From Nemertoderma westbladi (Eukaryota; Xenacoelomorpha; Nemertodermatida; Nemertodermatidae), in NCBI GenBank assembly GCA_032718475.1, contig JAUCBJ010001006.1:1-64000 (forward strand): a stretch of DNA of 64,000 bases. The letters run 5' to 3'. The position numbers and the translations under genes were made by a program. The notes under the pieces are model-generated. The model was not told the DNA's origin. It ran no database searches and saw nothing but the letters and a program-made list of their open reading frames with translations. Shown here piece by piece: positions 1 to 11,056 of this stretch. The first letter of the stretch is position 1. The number at the start of each line of letters is the position of its first letter.

Positions 1-370
1 TACCTTGGATTACTTCATGATGATTAAACTAAAAAAGTCGTTTTTTACAACAAAATATTCAAGCCTATTCAAGGCTGCCCATGCCTTTCCCTTACGTATT
101 CGAAGGTCCTCACCTGACTTCCGGATCCATGATCCCAGGTAACAGAAGTCGTCCACATGCTCAAGCATACCATCTTTTGAGCTTATGCTCATCCGATCAG
201 AGACTTGCTGAGGACTTTCAAAGTTAACTGTCAAAATGTTGGTCTTTCTGGAGTTAATAAGAAGACCAACACTAGAAGCAGCATGTTATAATGATTGTTG
301 GGCTCCCTCTATTGATTCTGAGGGTACTCCTAAGTCATCAGCAAAGTCTAGATCAGTTAGGTACTTGGCA
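1..370 (-). pseudogene. LINE-1 reverse transcriptase, C-terminal part
   Basis: Across the insertion the same protein resumes: the minus-strand reading begins with a tyrosine-leucine junction and reaches FADD (catalytic block C) at 334-345. It continues through a stop (TAA, 286-288) into the thumb-like region with YLGSWIR, and runs off the left edge. The exact resumption of sense after removing the 1.4 kb insert shows that this is one split gene. Confidence 0.8.
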
Positions 371-651
371 GTAACAATGTGTTGGCAAGCTGTATTTTTC
401 GAGGTGTTTGTCATTATACATTTAATAGGAAGGGATCTTGGGGTCTTAGCCTCGAATGATAAGTTTATTTTACCGAAAATAACTTATCTTTTATTGGCGC
501 AATTGTAGGACTAATCCCATCACATGCGTACTTTTTAACTGGGTAGTGTACAAATTTAGGAATCGCGTAATTTTTTCTTGAAATTAATATCTCATATCTT
601 TCCAAACCACGTACGCGTTTCGACCTTACTGGGTCTCATCAGCGTGGTGTC

Positions 652-704
652 GGATTCGAACCTGGGACCTCGAGGTGGAAACCGAGACTACAACCACTAG
701 GCCA
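652..704 (-). promoter_or_regulatory. RNA polymerase III internal promoter, SINE unit 1
   Basis: On the minus strand the A box TGGCCTAGTGG is at 704-694 and the B box GGTTCGAATCC at 662-652, about 32 bp apart, as in a tRNA gene. The spacing and the match to both consensus boxes support a tRNA-derived head. No full cloverleaf is claimed. Confidence 0.8.
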
Positions 705-1063
705 CAGGTTCTTGAGATATGGAGTATTAATTTCAAAGCCAGCTGCCATTTTATTAGCCCCTGATTTTTTATTATTGATAGTAACAATGTGTTGGCAAGC
801 TGTATTTTTCGAGGTGTTTGTCATTATACATTTATTATAGGAAGGGATCTTGGGGTCTTAGCCTCGAATGATAAGTTTATTTTACCGAAAATAACTTATC
901 TTTTATTGGCGCAATTGTAGGACTAATCCCATCACATGCGTACTTTTTAACTGGGTAGTGTACAAATTTAGGAATCGCGTAATTTTTTCTTGAAATTAAT
1001 ATCTCATATCTCTCCAAACCACGTACGCGTTTCGACCTTACTGGGTCTCATCAGCGTGGTGTC

Positions 1064-1116
1064 GGATTCGAACCTGGGACCTCGAGGTGGAAACCGAGAC
1101 TACAACCACTAGGCCA
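1064..1116 (-). promoter_or_regulatory. RNA polymerase III internal promoter, SINE unit 2
   Basis: Same boxes and spacing as unit 1: A box at 1116-1106 and B box at 1074-1064, with identical sequence. Confidence 0.8.
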
Positions 1117-1476
1117 CAGGTTCTTGAGATATGGAGTAATAATTTCAAAGCCAGCTGCCATTTTATTAGCCCCTGATTTTTTATTATTGATAGTAACAAT
1201 GTGTTGGCAAGCTGTATTTTTCTGAGGTGTTTGTCATTATACATTTATTATAGGAAGGGATCTTGGGGGCTTAGCCTAGAATGATAAGTTTATTTTACCG
1301 AAAATAACTTATCTTTTATTGGCGCAATTGTAGGACTAATCCCATCACATGCGTACTTTTTAACTGGGTAGTGTACAAATTTAGGAATCGCGTAATTTTT
1401 TCTTGAAATTAATATATCATATCTCTCCAAACCACGTACGCGTTTCGACCTTACTGGGTCTCATCAGCGTGGTGTC

Positions 1477-1529
1477 GGATTCGAACCTGGGACCTCGAGG
1501 TGGAAACCGAGACTACAACCACTAGGCCA
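1477..1529 (-). promoter_or_regulatory. RNA polymerase III internal promoter, SINE unit 3
   Basis: A box at 1529-1519 and B box at 1487-1477, identical to the other two units. This is the 5'-most unit in SINE orientation and directly follows the inverted tail. Confidence 0.8.
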
Positions 1530-1782
1530 CAGGTTCTTGAGATATGGAGTATTAATTTCAAAGCCAGCTGCCATTTTATTAGCCCCTGATTTTTTATTAT
1601 TGATAGTAACAATGTTACAATGTAACAAAATTACGCGATTCTTAAATTTGTACACTACCCAGTTAAAAATTACGCATGTGATGGGATTAGTCCTACAATT
1701 GCGCCAATAAAAGATAAGTTATTTTCGGTAAAATAAACTTATCATTCGAGGCTAAAACCCCAAGATCCCTTCCTATAATAAA

Positions 1783-3064
1783 GGTACTTGGCAGGATTTT
1801 CTCGATTTCTGGAGCCAGTAGGTGGAGTTATCATCACCCCATCATCATTATAATGATCTATGGACATGCGTAGAACATGGTCAACCACAATAATGAGCAA
1901 GAATGGTGCAAGTGTGTCTCCTTGGAGGACACCCCATAACACTTCAAATGGTTCTGTGTCACCGTCAACAGTAGACACAAATGTTGTCGAACCATCGTAT
2001 ACTGATCTGATTGCTGCAATAATTTCATCAGGAATCCCGTAGAATGAAAGTATGCTGACCATACGTGAGCAAGAGACTGAATCAAAGGCCTTGAAGATGT
2101 CAACAAAGATAACAACAGCTAGATGCCTGTCTTTCTTTTTTGATAACTCTTCAATTATCCTTCTAAGTGCCAAAATGGGCTCCATGGTCCCACGACCTTT
2201 ACGGAACCCATTCTGATTTCCATGGAGCAGTCTCTCAATGGGATCCCTGATGCGATTTAATAGAATTCTATTGTATAGCTTTGCAGCAATCGAGTTCAAT
2301 GAGATTCCCCGAAAAGAACCATAGTGTGTTAGGTTGCCCTTCTTGGGAACTGGCACCAATTTATTTGTTTTCATTTCTTGTGGGACTCTTGTTGTTCGGT
2401 ACATGTCTACTATGATGGGATAGATGAGCTTTAAACACTCAGGTATTATAAAGACCTCAGGGGGAACACCATCTACTCCCCTGGCACGATTGGTCTTAAT
2501 GCTCTTTACAGCAGCCTTCACTTCTGCAAAGGAGATATCGCCAAAGGGAATATCTGGGAGTACAGAATCAGACAGTTTTACTTCTATAAAGTTATCAGGC
2601 AATACCCTGTCATTTTTGAGGAGCTTTTCAAAGTGGGCCTTCCAACAATTGAGACAATCGGCCGGTGATTCAGTCTTAACCTTGGTGGTTGGTTGGCGTT
2701 TCCGCCCGGTAAGCAAGTTGATCGATCCCCATGCCTGGGATGATTGCCTGCTGTCGTCGGCATCATTGATGGCATCAACCTGTTGGTTTATTAGCTCCTG
2801 TAGATTAACAGAGTACTGTCTGTTCAGGGACCTAGATGAAGCCTTAACTGCATTCTTGGCCGCTGTAGTCTGTGTAAGTTGGGACTCTTTCTGCGCCTTT
2901 TGGAGGTCATTTCGGCACTTTTGAATTTTGCTGTTAGTCCAGGGGGCCCTTTTCCTGTTTCGAGGGAATACAGGAACTGTTTCTGCAGCTGCTAACTTAA
3001 CTGCTTCTGTGAAGGTAGTATAGCCCTCGCAGTGATCTACCGCTTCAGAGGCAAGAACCCTCAT
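1783..3064 (-). pseudogene. LINE-1 reverse transcriptase, N-terminal part
   Basis: About 427 codons are open. RT blocks appear in order: KLVPVPKKGN with FRGISL, NQNGFRKGRGT, FVDIFKAFDS (catalytic block A, aspartate present) and GVLQGDTLAPF (block B). The frame then runs into the SINE array at 1782, before block C. A shorter overlapping frame on the same DNA is a shadow. The copy cannot be functional because the catalytic FADD lies on the far side of the insertion. RT of this class copies its own mRNA at a nicked target. Confidence 0.82.
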
Positions 3065-4289
3065 ACCTGTTGCTCAGCTGTAGTGTGAACCTGGATCTCA
3101 CTCACACTTGGCTGATGCAACAGGGAGGACCAGTCATGGCGCGGCAAGGCAGGTTTCGTTGTTTGGCTAGCATGCAGACTAAGTCTTAGGTTGGCCACAA
3201 TAAGGCGGTGATCACTGGGGAAGGGGCGAAGAGTAAATGCATTACAGTCTTGTATAGAGCTCCTGTATTTCCTACGAAACAGAATATGATCTATCTGGGA
3301 CTTGTGTCCACTGGGTCCATTATGAGTCCATAGCTTTCCAGTTCGCTTCTTGAACTGGGTTCCAGCCGAAAACAATCCATTTCCAGAGATAAAATCCTGA
3401 AGATGGACGGAATTTCGGTTAACTCTATTGCTATAGATCCAGGGCGATGTAGGTGAATGATGCCTTGCATTAAAGTCTCCCAGGAATGTTAAGAATGCAT
3501 GCTGATCCACAACATCAGTAGCTGCTTGTAGATTGTGGTAGAAATTTTCCACCTCCTCTATAGGGGCAACACTAGTTGGAGAGTAGCACACAATCAGAAC
3601 CACCTTAGTAAAATTCTTAGCAAGTCTTCCAGAACATGAGAAGTGGCAACGGATGATGCGGTTAGAGATTTGGTCTATTTTGTCCAATTCTGCATGTGCA
3701 GTTGGATTCATCAATAGACCAATTCCACCATTGCCACTATCATCTGTTGATGCGAGGGCGAGTCGCCAACCGCCCCCATGTCCTTAATCAAAACCTTCAT
3801 CAGTCTGTCCAGTCTGCATTCGGTACTCTTGAATACCAACTGCGCTAAGACAAAGCTTATCTGCCAAGGCAGTCAGCTCACCTTGTCGCATTGGGGACCT
3901 GAGTGTTAGGGTGTTAACTGAGGCTAGTCTAGTGACCTGCCTCAGATTCACCAATGGCTTTGTTGGTCTGGGTGGGACATTAGAGTAGCCTCAAACTCCA
4001 GAATCCCTCTCCCCTTACAATCTGGCCTCACTGGTAACCCAGGTTTTGGGCCAGAAAGGTCATCAAGAAAGGAACTCAAAGAATTGTTGGCCGCTCTCTC
4101 TCCAGTAGGGGGTAAGACAGGCAGCCGGTCAGGAGATAACTGACGCCTGTGAGGCCGATTGTGTCCGGTAATTCCACTGGCCTCTAGTGGCCAGACCTCC
4201 GCTTTACTATTATAATCCATAGTGGGGGTTGGGGGGTGCTTTTTTGCCGAGTCAGCTATCGGGGCAAATACCACACCCTGGTTTGCCAT
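3061..4289 (-). pseudogene. LINE-1 endonuclease region (frameshifted)
   Basis: This is the N-terminal part of the LINE-1 ORF. The first frame (4289-3948) is a proline-rich leader of 113 residues with no known fold. A frameshift leads to the endonuclease, where GIQEYR (about 3821-3837, the glutamate motif), GDFNARHH (about 3462-3485) and SDHRLIV (about 3200-3221, the catalytic Asp-His pair) are readable. These are the signatures of the exonuclease/endonuclease/phosphatase fold that nicks target DNA for target-primed reverse transcription. A stop at about 3786 and changes of frame show it is dead. The frame ends at 3061, overlapping the RT frame by four bases (ATGA), which I read as a frameshift in a once single ORF. 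Confidence 0.78.
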
Positions 4290-4440
4290 TCCACAGGATG
4301 GGTGTCGCAGTGGAGTCAGATATGAGGCCCATCACCCATACCTACTCTGGCGCACATGACCCACCATTGGCTGTACAGCTCATCTGCTGGATCATGCCCT
4401 GTACCCCATGCTGCCAGGTGCAGGTCGCAGTGAGGTGAAC

Positions 4441-4904
4441 TCAGAGTGGACATGAGAACACTCTACTCCGGGCCAGCCATTGGTAGATCACCATCTGCCT
4501 GGCCAGGCCTGGCCAGGCCATCACAAAGTTTTAATACACAACACAACAACAAAAACAATAACTGTACACAATAACACAGTAACCGGGCTGTTACAAGTTT
4601 AATTTGCAGGTCAAACATTTGAATTTATAATATTGTAATTAGGTTTAGTAGTTTTCGTCTGCAATTAAATAATTATGTTATTTCTTCACGGGCGTAGCGA
4701 GTTAGAAAATGATTTCTTACTTTGTTTTGAAAGAGGGATAATTTATTAATTTTCCTCATGTCTAGAGGGAGAGCATTCCAGTGTCTGATTAGATTTAGTG
4801 TTAAACTATTGTAACCATGAGTATTTTTAGTTGCGGGGATCTTGTGTTTAACTTTGTGTCGTTGTGTTTTAGTAGAGGCAGTTCTAATTGTTGGAAAGGG
4901 ACAC
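4441..4904. other. Intergenic stretch, nothing recognised
   Basis: A short GC-rich direct repeat (TGGCCAGGCC, about 4500-4520) and CA/AT-rich sequence. No ORF or structured repeat is visible. The right part is probably the 3' UTR of LINE-2. Confidence 0.5.
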
Positions 4905-7260
4905 TTAAATTATTTGAAAAATAAATTTATTGCGAAATTTATCTCTATAGGCCGAGATTAAAGGAATTTTTGCTTTCCTACGTAATTCAGTACCAGATTT
5001 ATCTCTTAATTTAGTGCCGTAGATGGTTCGCAGTGCCATATTCTGTATTTTTTCGAACTTATAAAGTAAATTATTATAGCCATGACGTTGATGTAAGGAG
5101 TGAAGCAATATGCAGCAGTAGTGGTGGTGAGGCAATATTAATGATTTGTATATATTTATTTTGGTGGCTGTCGGAAGTTGGCCTTTTATTATTCTGAAGG
5201 ATGATAGTGCAATTGACATTTTTTGCAGTGCTTTATCTATTTGCTCTTTCCAATCAAGAGAAGTATTTATAGACACCTAAGTATTTAACTGTTTTGCTTT
5301 GATCTAATTTTGGAGAGTCCTGAATATTGAGTGTTATATTTTTAGTTTGTTTGTCGTTTTTGCGTGGTGAAAGAAGTAAAAATTATGTTTTAGTTTTGTT
5401 CATTTGTAGACTGTTTTTTGCATATATTTCCGAAATATGATTAATATTTTGTTCCAGAATAGATGTTGCTGTGTGAGGGTCTTTGTCGGTTGCATACATA
5501 ACGGTATTGTCCGCATAAAAGGTTATATTTGAAGAATTAGGTCAATTTTCCGAAAAGTCATTTGTGTAAACAGTAAAGAGTAGAGTGCCTAAAAGTGTAC
5601 CCTGTGAAATGGTGCATCTCTTTTTTCTGTTGCCCATGGCGACAATACATTGTTTAATTTCACCCGTTGTTTTCTGTTTTCTAAGTAGCTATGAATTAAA
5701 CTTATAGCTGTTTGTTCGAAACCAATATTCGATAATTTTTCTAACAGGGTTTTGTAATCGACCGAATTGAATGCTTTGCTTAAGTCTAAAAATCCTATCG
5801 CTACATAGTTATTCGAGTTTAGTGCTGCTTTCCAACATTCACTTAGATAGACAACAGTGTCTGTTGTTGAATAACCAGCACGAAAACCGAACTGACGAGG
5901 AAACAGCAGATTGTTGCGTTTTATACATTGTTGAATTTTCAGTGCTGTAATTTTTTCGAGTAATTTTGCCAGTGGGTGAATAATTGATATCGGTCAGTAA
6001 TTTGTTGGATCTAATATGTCTTCTTTTTTGTAGATCGGGATGACAATTGCCTGTTTGAGTCTGTTCGGGAAATATGATTGAGTTAGACAGCAGTTGAATA
6101 TATGTGTTAAAATTATATCGATTTTGGGGTTTAGCAATTTAAGTATTTTTAATGGAATATTTGATTGGCCACTAGGTTTATCTTCTTTTACTTTTGATAT
6201 TATTTGGTGTGTTAGTAATGGTGAGATGTTTGCAAATGTGAATGTAGTTTTAAGTTTCTTACCAGATATACTGCATCTCCCTATACTTGAATGAGCTGGA
6301 TTGCCATTGGTTATAAATTTACCTAGATTGATATAAACTTTGTTGAATATTGTTGCAATAATTTTTTTGTCCGTGTGTAACGTCCCCTTATGTTTTACTT
6401 ATTTTACAGTTGAGTTTATTTTGTATCTTCCTAGTATTGTATTTATGACATTCCAGCGCCCCCTTGAGGTTGTTTGATTAAGGAATTTATTTTGCATGTA
6501 TTTATTTTTTAGGTATTTATTAGCGCAATTAAATCTGTTTCTGGCGTTTTTATATTCATCAAATGCAGTAACTGTTTTTGTTCTCCGCCAAATGTGAAGT
6601 GCATTATATTTGTTATTCCTTAGTGTTTCCAGCTCTGTACACTCCCACTCTGATTTAGTTTTATATTTATTTGAATGCTTTACTAGTTTACGCTTTATTG
6701 GTGGGTGGTTATTAAGTATATGTTCAAGTGTTTGCTCAAAAATTTCAATTTTTTCCCAAATTCCATTTTAAAAATTTCCCCAATTTACGCTGTTAATATC
6801 TGCCTAAAAGGCCGAATTGTTGAATTTATTAAAGTCCCTGAAGTTTATCCATTTATTATCTGATTTATTGGAGCTCTGCTTGTTTGAGAAAAGGTTGGTT
6901 GTGAGTGTTAGTACAGTATACTCATGATCTGAGTAGAAGCATGGGAAAACCTTACATTTTTGGATGGTGTTGTGATCTAAGTTTGTTATTACCAGATCTA
7001 GTAATGTTGCTAATTTTCTACTGTAGTTCGTTGGTTCAGACCTGTTATGGGTAGTTAAGCCAAGTGTATCTAATGCAAATATTAGTTACTTTGAACTTGG
7101 TGCATTTGTACTTAGAATAATATTAATTAATATTAAGTTCACCTTGAATGATTATTTTAGCGTTCGGTTCCAATAGCAAGGCTGCTTCAATTTTCTCTGA
7201 TATTCGTTTATGAACTCAGACTTGTTTGCTCTGGGGGGATTATATACTGTAAAAATTATG
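4905..7260 (-). pseudogene. LINE-2: decayed CR1/Jockey-like LINE
   Basis: Only one frame longer than 100 codons survives (4905-5276). It reads as the RT thumb/C-terminal region of a Jockey/CR1-type LINE (LDWKEQIDKALQK, IYKSLILPHHHY). Upstream on the minus strand, in changing frames, I read FYADN (about 5505-5518, catalytic block C with the second Asp changed to Asn), ISQGTLLGTLLF (about 5575-5615, block B), FPNRLKQAIVIPIYKK (about 6030-6080) and, near 7150, a remnant of the endonuclease GDFN motif. Many stops show an old copy. The 5' end is placed near 7260 only because recognisable protein stops there. Confidence 0.72.
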
Positions 7261-7635
7261 TACAAATACAGAGCAAATTGCAATAGCTGATAGCAGTACA
7301 GTAAATGACGTAAGTGATGGTTTAAAACTGTTGCCGGTCCGCGTACCGTGCACTCGGGTGAGCACTTAATAAACTGACCAGCTTTGACACGGTTATATAA
7401 TTAACACACCAATATTACATTCATCTCTACTTTACTATGGCCTCTGATACACAATGAATGCCTTCCTAACCTTACTCAAGTGCCTTCTTGCCCCCCATTG
7501 GCCCTAACTATTAATTCTCGCCTTTGGCACTTCCCCTGAATGTTATCCCCCCCACTAGCCTTGACTAGCTGTATTTTGTCCCTGTAAGTGGTTGGACCCC
7601 TCACCTTTCTCTTACGGCATCCGCGTCACCAAAGT
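7261..7635. other. Intergenic stretch, nothing recognised
   Basis: No ORF over 60 codons. Composition is pyrimidine-rich toward the right. It could hold a decayed LTR, but I cannot show paired ends. Confidence 0.4.
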
Positions 7636-8096
7636 CACCCCGAATTAATCGGAACCTTAAGGTCCAATTATTTAGAGCAGCAGTGGTTCCAGTACTCCTC
7701 TACGGGAGTCCAAGCTGGGCTCTAACTGCTGTGGATACCAAATCTCTGGATGGCACATTCACAAGAATGCTACGCCGGGTTCATTGTGTCAAGTACAATG
7801 CACACATCTCCAACCAGACACTATATAACCTAACTCGGGTTCCCCCGAGCTTGACACTAGAACAAAATCGCCTCCGCTTTGCAGGACATTGCTTTCGCCG
7901 TGAGGACCAGCCGGTGCATAATCTTGTACTTTGGCAGCCTCATGGAGTGAATAAGCATGGTGGACAGCCCATGACTTTCTTGAGACGTATCTTAAAGGAA
8001 ACTGGCCTTAAAGATGCGGATGATCTAGCAAATGTCATGGGTGAAAGGGAGTTGTGGTGGTGCAATTTTGTTGACAAGCTGGCACAGCATTCTTAA
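7636..8096 (+). pseudogene. 3' coding end of an RTE-like LINE
   Basis: The open frame (codons from about 7636) encodes the C-terminal domain of an RTE-type ORF: VQLFRAAVVPVLLYGSPSWAL, then RMLRRVHCVKYNAHISN, then NRLRFAGHCFRRED. This is the segment after the RT palm and thumb that carries a conserved RFAGHC motif. Endonuclease and RT palm are absent, so this is a 5'-truncated copy, the usual product of incomplete target-primed reverse transcription. It has an intact stop at 8094-8096. It may come from the same family as LINE-1, but the two pieces do not overlap. Confidence 0.82.
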
Positions 8097-8144
8097 AAAT
8101 TCAGCTGCAATGCAGCATGCCGATCCTAGTAGTACGGCATCCGC

Positions 8145-8410
8145 CGTTCTCCCATTCTGGTTTGAGGTGAGGTTATTATTGGTAACCTCACCTCTCGACT
8201 TATATTGGTAAAACGCTACTCACCCCACTTTGGGTGGATAATGCAAGGGAATTGAATCCACTTACACTCTCCCCATGCTATCTTCACAGTGAGAAGATAG
8301 CATCAACCTCAAGTGCGCTTTAATTCCGCTGGAACCCAATCTAGTATTGGGTGTGGGGTGGAATTCTTTTCTCGGGGTCGGCTTTCCAAACCCCCCCCCC
8401 CCCCCCCCTG
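8145..8410 (-). mobile_element. Remnant 3' end of a BEL element: partial LTR, polypurine tract, 3' UTR
   Basis: On the minus strand the LTR begins TGTAAGTGGATTC at 8266 and keeps the LTR hairpin GAGGTGAGGTTA...TAACCTCACCTC (8164-8194), also present in diverged form in the LTRs of BEL-3 and BEL-4. To its right are a purine tract and the hairpin described next, then sequence related to the 3' UTRs of BEL-3 and BEL-4 (for example GTGTGGGGTGGAATTC). It ends in an 18-base C run (8391-8408), where gag of a different region begins. The left part of the LTR is lost. Confidence 0.7.
8267..8303 (-). promoter_or_regulatory. Polypurine tract with adjacent 11-bp hairpin
   Basis: In element sense, the perfect 11-bp stem ATGCTATCTTC/GAAGATAGCAT (8275-8303, 7-nt loop) is followed by the purine run GGGGAGAG (8274-8267) abutting the LTR edge at 8266. 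The arrangement matches BEL-3 (43279-43316) and BEL-4 (44404-44441). A purine tract at this place primes plus-strand DNA synthesis; a role for the hairpin is inference. Confidence 0.7.
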
Positions 8411-8422
8411 GGCCTGTTATCA

Positions 8423-9563
8423 CTACTGAGTGCAAGCGTCAGATGCTGCTTTCTTCCGCGCTAACTCGTTTGCTGCTGCAGCTGCTGCAGCTTCTCGCGC
8501 TAAGTCTTCTTCCAACCTCCGCATCTTCAAGGCCTCGAATTTGGCTGGGGCCTGAAGTTTTGCAATTTTTACCTCGTCTTCCCTACGTTGTCTCTCGCCT
8601 TTGATAGAAACTTGTGCCATCTGCTGTTACGCTTCTTCCTCGGCAACTTGTTGTTGGCGTGCAACCTCTTGTTGTTGTCGAGTTATCACCAACGTCGTCC
8701 TACTAATGTTGCCATCATCATTCCGTATGCTAGCGAATGATCTATCCAATGGTGGAATGGGGTAGGCTCGCAAGCCTTCTGCAGCTAGAACTTATGTCAT
8801 CCCTCGCGGTTCGACTTCCAGTTTTTCGATCGGTACACCGCATCTACAAAGAAAATTTGTGCGCGTTCCTAGCCTTCCGTCCAAGCAATATAGTTCTTCT
8901 TCCTCTTCGGGTTGTAACAATGCGTCGGAAGCAGACTCACCCATCAGTTGATCGAGTTGCTCTCTCTGAACCAATCCTACAGCCGACTTAAACTGGATGA
9001 GGCTTTCCCATGCACTTACCAACTTATTGATTATCTTTACTTGCGTAAAGTTGGCACCATGCAACTCTGCAAGTTCGTGTAAACCTTTAAGTTTATCTAC
9101 GGAGGCAAGTACCCTACTTTCTATCCTCATCTGTAAGGTGTAGAACTCGTATCTCGACATCGGGGTGGTTAAAACCTTCTCCAAAATTTTGAGTAATCTG
9201 GGCCATGTGTACTCCTATACTCCTAATAATGTTTTCTTGTCTTCCAGCCAAACTTATCATGTCCGGTTCCCGCAATCTGGGCTGCGGGATGGATGTTAAG
9301 GAAGTCTTTGGTTCTACTGTTACAACGCGTTGCGGCTTCCGGTATTTCCGTTTGTCGCCGGTACCACGGACGGAAATACCGGAAGTGACATCGGTGTTGG
9401 TGTGACATTGAATATTGGTGAGCATTGGTGTGACATCGGTAGAATCTCTGGTCCTCCTTCTCTGGTCGTCTACTGTCAATCTGTCTGTGTCACACGAATC
9501 ATAGTCGGTAGGTGGGTATTGAGTTGAGTGTGGTGTATCACTCATGTCTATTATATATGTCAA
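8423..9563 (-). pseudogene. BEL gag N-terminal region, same family as BEL-2
   Basis: Minus-strand reading from the ATG at 9545 (MSDTPHSTQYP). After a frameshift near 9180 it continues through EFYTLQMRIESRVLASVDKLKG and on past two TAA stops (8792 and about 8629) to a coiled-coil segment rich in Glu, Arg and Ala (KMRRLEEDLAREAAAA). The coiled coil matches the one at 63583-63861 in BEL-2, so both are one family. Zinc knuckles and all of pol are missing, and the sequence joins an LTR-proximal 3' end at the C run near 8400, which points to an internal deletion. A palindromic motif lies in frame at 8761-8780. Confidence 0.72.
8761..8780. repeat. Palindromic 20-bp motif, copy 1
   Basis: GGTAGGCTCGCAAGCCTTCT. 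The core GGCTCGCAAGCC is a near-perfect inverted repeat. It lies in frame within the gag remnant, where the minus strand reads EGLRAY. Confidence 0.85.
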
Positions 9564-10322
9564 GTACAGGTAATAAATTTCAAAGTGTCAGAATGTTGAA
9601 ATGTCAAAATGTCAAACTTACCTCAGTACATATATACTATATATATACCCTGACCGGTACAAATAAAATAGAAAAGTATATAATAAAATAATAATGATTC
9701 AGCATACCGGCTAAATCTGTACGAATAAATGAGATAATGGTATACTCTACCAAAATGTAGATCAATAAGTACAAATAATAGGCAAAACAGCAACGTCTAA
9801 TGGGAAAATAAGTACCAACAAACACACTAATTAGACAGTGGAATCCACAAATTTTGAGTACTACTGTGCTCTAAGTTTGAACGACACGAGGCGTAAAAAC
9901 TTACGCTCCTTTGATACTCCAGTCATACAAATTCCCAGATACAAACCGGACGAGAACTGTTCCGTTATCAGCGTCGCGGACGAATTTTGTGTCTCCCAAA
10001 CTTGCTAAAAACGGCCTAGTCCCTTGAGGTGGTCCAGAAATGAGTCCTTGAGTCCTGAAAAGTCTAAGGTGAGAGTTTTACTAATTACTCTACAAAAATC
10101 TTCCTAGGTACCGATACAAATTGGTCTTTAAACCTTGTGTACCTTTTCAAGTACCGAAAAAGTAACACCGCACACACACAGCATAAAACAAGTAATTACA
10201 AATTAACTAGCTATTTATAGCTAGCCAAATACGAAACTACTAGCTACCCTATAGGCCTACTGGCAGGGGACTTTCTACAAATTACTAATTTTACTAACCT
10301 TTACATTGTAGATTATCTCCAA

Positions 10323-10348
10323 CTGAAAAGTGCGCACGCACTTTTCAG
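10323..10348. repeat. 26-bp palindrome
   Basis: CTGAAAAGTGCG and CGCACTTTTCAG form perfect 12-bp arms around a central CA. No neighbouring feature explains it. It could be a protein-binding dyad or an RNA hairpin in an LTR. Confidence 0.85.
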
Positions 10349-11038
10349 GGCGTACAGATCTAAACGATACTATACTAATTTATATAGTTGAAAAGTCCAG
10401 TAGTATACCGCTTACCGGATCCTAGTAACGATGTACATTACTGTAAGATCTAGTAGTGTATACGGGCTCGTACAGTATCTGACAATAAATCCCAGTCCAG
10501 GGTGTCTAAATAAACATATACTGAATACGCGAACTACTACTGGCGAGGAACGGAGCCTGGTGTCTATTCTAATACGTGGGCGAGTCAAATGACCGGGCGA
10601 ACTAGACAAAACAGGATACCCGGCCTCTAACTGGTGAGGCAGATGTACAGTCTACGGTGACAGACCAAACTCACGAGAAAACAATCCCCGCCCAGCGAAT
10701 CCTAACTATCGCTAACAGACCTAAATACCGTAAACTTGCCGTAGTGTGATTTATATAGTTTATATACGAGCTAGTGGATTAACAGATTAGCGTAACAATA
10801 CTACTAACAAGCGGTAGCAGTCAAAAGGGGGTAGTACCTAAAGTAACAATACTGCTGTCAGGAGCAAAGCAGTCAAAGGTGTGCATGCCATCTAAAATAC
10901 TTGCTGTAAAACTAAATACTAAATATCTCCTAAAATTACAAATACAAATAGTAAATTACAAATGGATTCTGCCTGAAAATAAACCTAAAGTAAGCTGTAA
11001 GCTAGTAGGTCTCGAAGGGGGTATATATGTCTTAGGAT

Positions 11039-11056
11039 GTGTGTGTGTGTGTGTGT
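11039..11056. repeat. (GT)9 microsatellite
   Basis: Nine GT dinucleotides in a row, in non-coding sequence. Confidence 0.95.

Larger units (their letters stand above)
371..1782 (-). repeat. Three tandem tRNA-derived SINE units plus an inverted tail, with 11-bp TSD
   Basis: Units of about 410 bp start at 371, 781 and 1193. Each contains, on the minus strand, a tRNA-like head (A box TGGCCTAGTGG, B box GGTTCGAATCC), a body containing GATGAGACCCAGTAAGG and CGAAACGCGTACG, and an AT-rich tail. The last piece, 1622-1782, is an inverted copy of the tail (compare about 425-575). The array is bordered by GGTACTTGGCA at 360-370 and 1783-1793, an 11-bp target-site duplication, so it entered as one unit. 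The body resembles the conserved cores of widespread animal SINEs, but I cannot confirm the family. Confidence 0.85.
1..4440 (-). mobile_element. LINE-1: RTE-like non-LTR retrotransposon, interrupted and decayed
   Basis: Reading on the minus strand from about 4290 down to the left edge, the translation gives an apurinic-type endonuclease followed by a reverse transcriptase. The RT has the block with GVLQGDTLAPF, which is typical of RTE-related LINEs. The element continues off the left edge, so its 3' end is not seen. It is broken by frameshifts near 3940, 3715 and 3061, by a stop at 286-288, and by the SINE array at 371-1782. The 5' limit is uncertain: 4290-4540 is GC-rich and may be its 5' UTR. 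Assignment to RTE rather than a sister clade is inference. Confidence 0.8.

Noticed and set aside
236-508. Plus-strand frame of 90 codons
   Set aside because: It crosses the LINE-1/SINE junction and matches no protein; a shadow of the minus-strand LINE.
652-704. Functional tRNA gene
   Set aside because: A and B boxes are present, but no full cloverleaf or 3' acceptor stem was found, and the head continues into a SINE body.
371-1782. Possible MITE or foldback DNA transposon, because of the inverted arms
   Set aside because: The arms are not at both termini, and the tandem units have tRNA promoter boxes; a SINE array fits better.
2424-2924. Plus-strand frame of 166 codons
   Set aside because: Antisense shadow of the LINE-1 reverse transcriptase, with no motif of its own.
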